Part shown: in pieces, positions 1 through 8,100 of the stretch
Position numbering within the stretch: position 1 is the first letter of the stretch
How the letters are laid out: each line of letters opens with the position of its first letter
DNA from: an uncultured bacterium
Lineage (GTDB): Bacteria; Bacillota; Clostridia; TANB77; CAG-508
Assembly: GCA_905214245.1 (NCBI GenBank)
Contig: CAJMLO010000040.1
Coordinates: forward strand, 1-10,763
Length of the DNA: 10,763 nt
Direction of reading: 5' to 3'
Translations under genes and position numbers: made by a program
The notes under the pieces: model-generated
What the model was told of the DNA's origin: nothing
The model's database searches: none
The model's input: the letters and a program-made list of their open reading frames with translations, nothing else

Positions 1-51
1 AATAAAATAACATTATTATACATAAAAAGTTGTTAAAAATGAGCTAAAGCA

Positions 52-80
52 TTGAAAAACTAAAGAAAATGTCGTATAAT
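52..80 (+). promoter_or_regulatory. sigma-A promoter of the two-gene surface-protein operon
   Basis: A -35 box TTGAAA (52-57) and a perfect -10 box TATAAT (75-80) are separated by exactly 17 bases, the optimal spacing for the housekeeping sigma factor. Transcription would begin near 86-88 and give a leader of under 30 bases before the first gene. The leader is too short for a riboswitch. Bases 1-51 are AT-rich and show no operator palindrome that I can support. Confidence 0.8.
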
Positions 81-103
81 ATATGGTGAGATTATTATAT
101 TTT

Positions 104-109
104 AGGAGG
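104..109 (+). promoter_or_regulatory. ribosome binding site of the first surface-protein gene
   Basis: AGGAGG lies 5 bases before the ATG at 115. It is a full anti-16S match at workable spacing and fixes this start codon. Confidence 0.85.
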
Positions 110-114
110 TTACT

Positions 115-3100
115 ATGAGCAAATTTTTGCAAAAACTAATAGCTGTGATATTAGTTGTAACATTAGCTGGAGCAAATTTGTCAATTTTAGGCATGTATAG
201 CATATCTTATGCATTGTCTGATAAGGAATTGGCAGGTCAAACTTCACAGACAGAAAATTCAAATGTTGAATTTAATTCTTATTTTGAAGGAGGATCACAT
301 CTAAAGACAGAGTCGATGGATTCATCTACTGCAAAACTTTATATAAATGTTAAAGTAAAAAATGCTGGATATTTGAAGAATGGAATCATTGAGTTTAAAG
401 ATGTTAATTTCAAAATTGGAGATGTGAAGAGCGATAATGTTCAAAGCATAGATAAAGAAAATAACAAAATAGTTTTAAAACAATTAAATAATGGTTCAGA
501 TGTAACTTTAGAAATTCCAATTTCATTTTTGAATAATGAAGAAGTTTCACTAGATTATTTTTCAAAAGAGACAAAAACAAACTTTAGTGCAACATATGTA
601 GATGGAAATGGAAAAGAAAAGAGCATTTCAAAAGAAATAACAAATAAGCTTTCTTGGCAAACAACCGCAGAAGCAAAAGTAACATCAGAACTTACAAAAT
701 ACATTCCATATGCAACAGGAAAACAATATGGTGTTATGTTACAAACAAAAATTAATTCAAGTATAGTTGATAACAAATTACCAATAAAAAATACAGAAAT
801 AAAAGTTCAAGTACCTGAAATTAATGGAAACAAACCATCAAATGTTAATGTTATTGCAACAAGCATGTCTGCAACAAACGGACAAGACAATGGACTTAAC
901 TTTACTTACGACAATTATACATATGATAAAGAGACAGGAATTGTAACAATAAAAGCTCAAAATGCTTCTGATAAAATCATGTGGAAGAAAAATGCTCAAG
1001 ATGAATATTTAGTTACATATATATATGATGGACAAGAAATATATAATTATGCAAAAACAAATGGTGTAAGTACATTAGCTTATACAAGTGCCAATATTGC
1101 TGTGTATAATAATGAAGAAACAAATATTGCTGCAGAATCAATATCAACATCTATAAAATCTACAAAAAGAATTGGAACAATAGCTGATTTTGACATTTAT
1201 TTAACAAATGAATTAAGTAAAGGTCAAATTTATGCAAATTATGATTCATCTAAAAAGAAAGAAGTAGAATATAGTGAAAAATATGTATCTACAATAAATA
1301 GTGCAGAGTTAACAGATACAATAAGATTTGACCAACAAGTAGATTTGTTTATGACAAAGGACAACAAAGAAGCACCTACAACTGTATCTGGAAACAATTA
1401 TACATACAACAAATCAGTTAGCATAGATGTAGATGTATTTAACAAAATTCTTGGAAAAGATGGAAGTATAGATGTATATAACACATCTGATACAAAACTT
1501 GGGACGATTAATAAATCTACAGAAAATAAAGATGGAAAATATACATTAGATATTAGCGATAAAAACACAAATCAAATTTATATTATTGCAAGTAAACCAC
1601 AAGTAGAAGGCCAACTTATTATCAATGTAAATAAAGCAATAAAAACAAATATAGATTATAGCAAATCTCAAATGCAAACATTTACAAAAATGCAAGCAGG
1701 ACTTCAAGGAAAAGCAAGTACTTCTACAGTTGAGGCTACAAGACAATTACTATTAAAAGAAACAAGTTCAGTTGCAAATATTACAATAGGTAAGAAAGAT
1801 TTAACAACAGTTGTAAAAAATGAAAATGTAGAGATAAGAGCAACACTTAATACTTCAAATATATATAATGCATTATTTAAAAATCCTACATTAAAGATTA
1901 CACTTCCTTCATATATAAATAATGTAAATATCAAGAAAACAGATATTGTAATGGCAAACGGATTAAAAATAAAAGGAAATCCATATGTTACAACAGAAAA
2001 TGGAAAACAAGTTATTACAATTACATTAGAAGGAATGCAAGATGAATATACAATCGGCTCTGACTATGATGGAACAATAGTTATTCTTAATACAGATTTA
2101 ACAGTAAAAACATTAACTCCAAGTAGTACAGAAAAGATAACAATGAAATTTACTAATGCAAATGATACAGCAGTAAATCAAGAAGGAACAGTTGATACAG
2201 AATTGAATTTTGTAGCACCAACAGGTGTAGTTGCTGCAAATGGAATATCAAATTATTTGGATGAGAAATCTGATGTAATGTCAATTTCTGATACTAAAAT
2301 TACAAAAGAAATTCCAGCATATTCAAATAAGAGAACAGCGACAGTTTATGGAAAAGTAATAAATAATTATTCGAATAAAATTTCAGATGTCGTTATTTTA
2401 GGAAGAATACCTGCAAAAGATAATAAAAAAATAGATTCAACAGAAAGTTTAAAATCTACATTTGATACAACATTAAAAACAGGAATAAGCATTTCTGGAA
2501 TAGATAATTCAAAATATACAGTATACTATTCAGATAAAACAGATGCTAGCAAGGATTTAGCAGATTCAAATAATGGATGGTCTACAACTGCAACATCAAA
2601 TTCTAAATCTTATATGGTAGTAACAAAAAATTATGAAATGGATGCAGGAGAAACAGTTGATTTTTCATACAATGTAGAAATTCCAGAACAATTAAAACAC
2701 AACAATAGTGTTTCTGAAATGTATAAAGTTTATTATAACAATGTTTCATCAATAGGAACAATGGCAGAAACAAAGGTATCACCTATAATGACACTTACAA
2801 CAGGACAAGGTGCAGAACTTACTGCAGAAGTTAAATCTACAACAGATACTATTCGTGAAGGACAAATAGTAAGAATGAAAGTTGTAGTAAAAAACACAGG
2901 TACAATTGCTGTAAACAATGCAAAGGCAGTAGTTACAAAACCAGAAAAAGCAACATTTATGGAATATTCAGATGGTAACGGATTCTTTGAATTAGATGGA
3001 AACACACAAACATTAGATATAGGCAATGTTGCAGTTGGAGAGACAAAAGAGGTATATTACTTTATAAAAATTGATGACGATTTAAATCCTCAAGAAACAT

Positions 3101-5124
3101 TTGAGCCATCAGATGATGACAATGATAATGATATTGTAGATAATCCAACTGAAGTATATCCTCAAGATATAGTTTGCAAAGCAAATGTAAAAGCAGATAA
3201 TATTGATGGACAAATCCAAGCAAATGAATGTAAACTAAGTGCTCAAAAAGGCTTAATTTCAATAAATATGTATACAAGTACAAGTGAAGATCAAACATTA
3301 ATAAATGGAGATATACTTGAGACTTCAATTAAGCTAAAAAATATATCTGGACAAGGTGATCTATCAAATACAGTTGTAACAGTTCCTTTGCCAGAAGGCT
3401 TAAAATATAAAGATGGACAAGTAAAAAATAGTTGGGATGAAGATAATGGCACATCAGAAGGTATAAGTTATAATGAAAATACAAATATAATTACTATTAA
3501 TATAGGAACACTTTCAATACAAAAGTTCATTTCTTTAAACTTGGAAGTAAAAGAGTTTACAGGAAATGCAACAATATTTGCAAAAGTAAAAGCAGATAAC
3601 ACAGAAGAACATTACTCAAATATATTAGAATACAAAACAGAAGTTGCAAAACTAGATGTATCTGAGCTTACATCTACACCAAAATATGTAAAAGAAGGAA
3701 ATAATGTAACATATACTTTAAAACTTACAAACAATGGAACGGCATCAATTACAAGGATTAAGGTTATAGATACTTTGCCAAGTGAATTAACATTTGTTAA
3801 AGCAACATATATGTATAGTGGAAGAGAAGAAAGCGTTACAACACTAAATAATGGCAATATTGAAATTCCTATAACACAATTGGATGCAGGAAGTTCAATT
3901 ACAATAAATGTAACTGCAAAGGCTGGAATACTTCCAGATACAAATGACAAAACTGTTGAAAATAAAATGACAGTTTCAGCAAATGGATTTGATGCAGTAA
4001 CAACAAATACAGTAACAAATATTATTGAATACTATAAACCAATTCATGATCAAAAGGATAATGATAATCCAGGTACTGATACATCAGAAGAACGTTTAAA
4101 GATAACTGGTACTGCATGGGTAGATAGTAACAAAAATGGAAAACGTGATTCAGATGAGCAATTACTTTCAAATATAGAAGTAATGTTATTAAATAAAGAA
4201 GACAATACAATTGTTAAAGATGTGGATACAGGGGACGCAAAAAGAACAACGACTGCAGATAATGGAACATATGAATTTAACAATTTAACATCTGGTGAAT
4301 ATTTTGTAATATTCTTATATGATGCATCAAGATATAGTATCACAACATATAGACAAAAAGATGTTGACGAATCATTAAACTCAGATGCAATTGACATTAA
4401 TATTACACTTGATGGAAAGAGAACAATTGCAGGTGCAACAGATGTAATAAAATTATCAGATGATAATGCAAGAGATATAGACATTGGTCTATACACATCA
4501 GAAAAATTTGATTTGAAACTTGATAAATATATAAGCAAAATTACTCGTACAACACCATCAAGTGGAAGCAAAACATATGAATATAACAATTCAAAAGCTG
4601 CTAAGATTGAAGTTTTAGGCTCAAATTTAGGAAAGAGCAGTGCAATAATAGAATACAAGATAGTAATTACAAATGAAGGCGCAGTTGCAGGATATGCTAA
4701 AAAAATTGTAGATTATTTACCAAAAGGTGTAAGCTTTAGTACAGAACTTAATAAAGACTGGTATTTATCAGACAATGGAAACGTATATAATGCAAGTCTT
4801 GCAAATGAAATAATTAACCCAGGAGAATCAAAAGAACTTACACTTGTTGTAACAAAGAAAATTACAGAAGATAGCTTAGGAGATCCAATTAATAATAATG
4901 CAGAAATTTATGAAAGCTATAATGAACAAGGACTTAAAGATATTGATTCAACTCCAGGAAATAAAGCACAAGACGAAGATGATATGTCAACAGCAGATGT
5001 TATCTTCTCAATTGTTACAGGTAAAATAATAATGTATACAACAATTATACTTGGAATAGTTGCAATATTAGGATTTGGAGTTTTCGAAATCAAAAAAAGA
5101 GTTCTAAAAAAGAAAAATAAATAA
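115..5124 (+). CDS. giant secreted membrane-anchored surface protein with DUF11-like, SdrD-B-like and isopeptide-D2-like domains
   Basis: This 1669-residue protein is probably displayed on the cell surface as a stalk, adhesin or scaffold; its ligand is unknown. It starts with a Sec signal peptide (basic residues 3-7, hydrophobic core 8-27, likely cleavage after SYA at 31-33). Residues 34 to about 890 are Asn/Thr/Lys-rich and beta-like, with no domain I can name. Three tandem DUF11-like domains follow (about 899-1045, 1046-1178, 1179-1306). The third is the clearest, with GNNVTYTLKLTNNG (1195-1208) and DTLP (1219-1222). An SdrD-B-like domain begins near 1330 with acidic loop DSNKNGKRDSDE (1337-1348), which probably binds calcium. 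It leads into FDLKLDK (1465-1471) and a final domain ending in NNAEI (1594-1598) and DSTPGN (1611-1616). A transmembrane helix (about 1638-1657) and a basic tail close the chain. There is no LPXTG. The only two cysteines seen are C1021 and C1039. It is the first gene of an operon with the next giant gene. Family assignment is from recalled motifs; surface location is much firmer than function. Confidence 0.85.
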   Translation: MSKFLQKLIAVILVVTLAGANLSILGMYSISYALSDKELAGQTSQTENSNVEFNSYFEGGSHLKTESMDSSTAKLYINVKVKNAGYLKNGIIEFKDVNFKIGDVKSDNVQSIDKENNKIVLKQLNNGSDVTLEIPISFLNNEEVSLDYFSKETKTNFSATYVDGNGKEKSISKEITNKLSWQTTAEAKVTSELTKYIPYATGKQYGVMLQTKINSSIVDNKLPIKNTEIKVQVPEINGNKPSNVNVIATSMSATNGQDNGLNFTYDNYTYDKETGIVTIKAQNASDKIMWKKNAQDEYLVTYIYDGQEIYNYAKTNGVSTLAYTSANIAVYNNEETNIAAESISTSIKSTKRIGTIADFDIYLTNELSKGQIYANYDSSKKKEVEYSEKYVSTINSAELTDTIRFDQQVDLFMTKDNKEAPTTVSGNNYTYNKSVSIDVDVFNKILGKDGSIDVYNTSDTKLGTINKSTENKDGKYTLDISDKNTNQIYIIASKPQVEGQLIINVNKAIKTNIDYSKSQMQTFTKMQAGLQGKASTSTVEATRQLLLKETSSVANITIGKKDLTTVVKNENVEIRATLNTSNIYNALFKNPTLKITLPSYINNVNIKKTDIVMANGLKIKGNPYVTTENGKQVITITLEGMQDEYTIGSDYDGTIVILNTDLTVKTLTPSSTEKITMKFTNANDTAVNQEGTVDTELNFVAPTGVVAANGISNYLDEKSDVMSISDTKITKEIPAYSNKRTATVYGKVINNYSNKISDVVILGRIPAKDNKKIDSTESLKSTFDTTLKTGISISGIDNSKYTVYYSDKTDASKDLADSNNGWSTTATSNSKSYMVVTKNYEMDAGETVDFSYNVEIPEQLKHNNSVSEMYKVYYNNVSSIGTMAETKVSPIMTLTTGQGAELTAEVKSTTDTIREGQIVRMKVVVKNTGTIAVNNAKAVVTKPEKATFMEYSDGNGFFELDGNTQTLDIGNVAVGETKEVYYFIKIDDDLNPQETFEPSDDDNDNDIVDNPTEVYPQDIVCKANVKADNIDGQIQANECKLSAQKGLISINMYTSTSEDQTLINGDILETSIKLKNISGQGDLSNTVVTVPLPEGLKYKDGQVKNSWDEDNGTSEGISYNENTNIITINIGTLSIQKFISLNLEVKEFTGNATIFAKVKADNTEEHYSNILEYKTEVAKLDVSELTSTPKYVKEGNNVTYTLKLTNNGTASITRIKVIDTLPSELTFVKATYMYSGREESVTTLNNGNIEIPITQLDAGSSITINVTAKAGILPDTNDKTVENKMTVSANGFDAVTTNTVTNIIEYYKPIHDQKDNDNPGTDTSEERLKITGTAWVDSNKNGKRDSDEQLLSNIEVMLLNKEDNTIVKDVDTGDAKRTTTADNGTYEFNNLTSGEYFVIFLYDASRYSITTYRQKDVDESLNSDAIDINITLDGKRTIAGATDVIKLSDDNARDIDIGLYTSEKFDLKLDKYISKITRTTPSSGSKTYEYNNSKAAKIEVLGSNLGKSSAIIEYKIVITNEGAVAGYAKKIVDYLPKGVSFSTELNKDWYLSDNGNVYNASLANEIINPGESKELTLVVTKKITEDSLGDPINNNAEIYESYNEQGLKDIDSTPGNKAQDEDDMSTADVIFSIVTGKIIMYTTIILGIVAILGFGVFEIKKRVLKKKNK
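2809..4032 (+). repeat. three tandem DUF11-like domain repeats within the first surface protein
   Basis: Three diverged protein-level repeats (2809-3249, 3250-3648, 3649-4032) each carry a strand pair of the form xVKNTG / IKLKNISG / LKLTNNG followed by a V-x-x-P/LP segment. The first two end in nearly the same strand, ANVKADN and AKVKADN. The first copy contains an acidic Asp/Asn insertion (residues 987-1010). DUF11 domains are Ig-like spacers in bacterial wall proteins. The copies are too diverged to be nucleotide repeats, so recombination between them is unlikely. Confidence 0.65.
4102..4983 (+). repeat. SdrD-B plus isopeptide-D2-like module, copy 1 (in protein 1)
   Basis: This is the compact version of a module that recurs twice in the next gene. 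In order it shows a tryptophan strand GTAWVD with an acidic loop, DIGL followed by FDLKLDKYI, a strand ending KKIVDYLPKG, NPGES, NNAEI, and DIDSTPGN followed by EDD. The candidate isopeptide residues are Lys1471 and Asn1594, with Asp1533 in the conserved VDY as a possible catalytic acid. Bond formation is inferred from family resemblance only. Confidence 0.6.
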
Positions 5125-5147
5125 AGAAAGGAGGAAAGAAAGAAGAG
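5123..5147 (+). promoter_or_regulatory. all-purine intergenic ribosome binding region of the second surface-protein gene
   Basis: Every base from 5123 to 5147 is A or G. AAAGGAGG at 5127-5134 is the strongest Shine-Dalgarno match but ends 15 bases before the ATG at 5150, roughly twice the usual gap. A weak AGAAGAG (5141-5147) lies much closer. No ATG, GTG or TTG sits at normal spacing from the strong site, so 5150 remains the best start. The 25-base gap between genes with no terminator supports co-transcription. Confidence 0.6.
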
Positions 5148-5149
5148 TT

Positions 5150-8100
5150 ATGAACAAAAAAATAATTAAATCTAGTATGATTTTAATTTTAATATTAATG
5201 GTAATTGGTTCAATATATTGCTTAGCTAAATATACAGTAAGTAACAAAACCACTATGAGTGCTAGTTCATTACAAATGAGCGCTAATAATGGAAGTGCCG
5301 GAACTTTAGTTGCAGGAGAGAAAAATCCAAATTCATATTCATATCATACAAGAACTGGTGAATTTGAAGGAGATGGAAACAGTACAACAGCATATAAAGA
5401 TCCCGTATATAAGGACTTTCAAATATATTGTATAGAGCCAGGTACACAATTAAGGTATAAACATAGTATTTCATATTCAGCAGCCAAAAGCTTAGATGGA
5501 AATAGTTATACAAGAAGATGTGGAACACATGCTGCTACTCCAAATGATGGAGATACAACACCACCAGTATTTAGAGAAAATGGAACATATACTTTACCAA
5601 TCGCTGCTGCATACATAATTTCTGACAATCCAATAGGTGGATGGAGCAAAGAAAAACAAAGAGGAATTTGGAATTTAAGAAAATCAGGATTATCTGGTGG
5701 ACTTATAATAGGAAATGCAGAGTCAAAACAACCAGGAAAAAATGGTGATCCTCAATCTTCAAAATATGATCAAGAAGCAGTTGATTATGCTAATTATGAT
5801 AATTCTGTAAGAAATAGCGGACTAAATCCAAGTGATAAAACAAGTATAGAATCAGTTTATACAAAAGTAAATCAAGATTCTAAAGAATACACAGTTGGAC
5901 CTTTTAATTTAACATATACAAATGGTATATATGGAAACAAAGCTTTTTCTGGAATTTCAGAAATGACAATTGTTGGATATAACAGCAAAAAGGAAGTAGT
6001 AAGAAGCGATATAAAAGTTAAAAAGTTTATACTAAAAGATACTGCAACAGGAATTTATGGAAGTGCTGTTACACCAGAATATTTTGAGCCTGATTCTTCT
6101 ATAAAAATAGATACATCTACACAAGTATATCCATCATCTGGACAAGATTTTCAAATTGTATTTGATGATCCAAATGCTGGACTAGCATCTGATAGTCAAA
6201 ATAGAGTAACATATATTTCTATAAAAGTTAAATTCAAATATATGCTTGCAAATGGACAATATACAAAATTAAAAGTAACAAAATATACTGTAAAATATAA
6301 TCATGATCATACATATTTTCCACATCAAGATGCTTATCATAGTGGATGCTATACAGATGAAGAAGGAAAGAGACATCATAATATTAAATATAGAGATTGC
6401 CATGGTTGTAAAACAACATGCTACTTAGAAGCAAGTGGACAACAATATGCAGCAGCTATGGATGCAATAAGAAGTGTTTATGAGCAAGAAATAGAAATTG
6501 GAAAACAAGGTGGAATAAAGATTGCTACATCAATGGATTTAGGCGGACATGTATGGGAAGATGGAGTTGCAACAAAAGAGACAAAAGCAGATGGTGTATC
6601 AAATACACAAGGTGACAACATTGATAAATCATTAAAAAATGTAAAAGTTACATTATATACATCAGATGGAAAAATAGCATCATTAATGTCAAATCCAAAC
6701 GAATCTGGAATTACATCAGAGCAAATTATGAATAGAGTAAATCCTACATATACAGACTCTGAAGGAAATTACCTATTTGAAGGATTAGATCCAATGAAAA
6801 AATACTATGTAACATTTGAATATAATGGACAAATATATTTACCAACTGAATACTTAAATACAGAGAATAAACAATATTCTACTGTATCGGAAATGGTAAA
6901 TGCAGGACTATATAATACAAATAACTGGAAGATAACATCAAAAGGAACAGAAACTGTAAATGACAGAAACAATTATGATAATAAATTTGCAGAAATTGGT
7001 TCATATCCAGAAAATTATAATTCTTCTAATTCACTTGGAAGAACAGGTAGCAAGAATGCAACATTTACACAAAAAGATTTGATGGGATATACATTAGATG
7101 GAAATGGTAAATATAAACAAACAACTACTCAATTAATTGATGGATATTTATATGATGAAAATGGAAATGAAACAACAACATATAAAGAAGGTGTAATTTC
7201 TCAAAGAATAAGACAATATATTCAAAACAACAGAAAATCACCTGATGCAAATGCACTTAAATCAATCTATAGTGGAATTGCAGGAAACGATACAGAAATG
7301 TGGAGAAAACTTCAATTTATAGAGGATTGCAAAATTTCATCATATACACAAGGACAAGGCAAAAATAGAGATTTATATCCTGTATATAGTAAATTTAAAA
7401 TTAACAAGAAAAATTATACTACATACAAAAACGCTAGAGATGCACAAAATACAAGTTATGATACAAAATCAGAAGTACTTAGCGGTACAACATATAGACC
7501 AATTTATCCAGGACAATTCTTTGTAAACCAAGGTTTATGGAGAAGACAAGAATTTGATCTTGCAATGAGAAAAGACGTATACAGATCAGTAATGAAAATT
7601 AATAATAAAACAGTAATGTATAAATATGATAAGAGATCAAGTGATGATAAATATTGGGATATTAATGTAAGAATGTCAGATTATAATAGCTACTATAATA
7701 CAAGCTATAATAGAGAAGTATATAAAACTGATTACGAATACAGTTCAAAAGATTTAAATCATCCAGGTGCAGACCTAGAGATTTATGTAACATATAAACT
7801 TACAATACGTAATCAATCTCAAAGTATAATGAGTCAAGTTAAAGAAGTTGTTGACTATTATGACAAAGACTATAAATATCGTGATGATTTATCTTGGGTA
7901 ACATATGCTGGAGATGGAAAATCAAATAGTATTAGTGATAAAGAATATTATAATGCAATGGTTGCTGAAAATGTTTCAAATAACATTAAAAATGCAAGAG
8001 CTACAAACTCAGCAACATCAAGTAAATATGGAGCATCAACACATAGTGATATATCAAAAACATATGGTACAGTTTATATTAGAGGATTACAAAATAAGAA

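Noticed and set aside
1..51. Possible operator or RNA element upstream of the promoter
   Set aside because: Only AT-rich sequence without a convincing inverted repeat or second promoter; the piece is too short to judge.
4050..4658. 202-codon open frame on the minus strand inside the first giant gene
   Set aside because: It lies opposite clear SdrD-B and D2-like coding sequence, has a hydrophobic Ser/Leu-rich composition typical of reverse reading of AT-rich genes, and I saw no ribosome binding site or known domain.
5210..5221. Possible lipoprotein Cys24 in the second surface protein
   Set aside because: The residues before it are S-I-Y, not a lipobox of the L-A/S-G/A type, and the protein has a C-terminal membrane helix instead.
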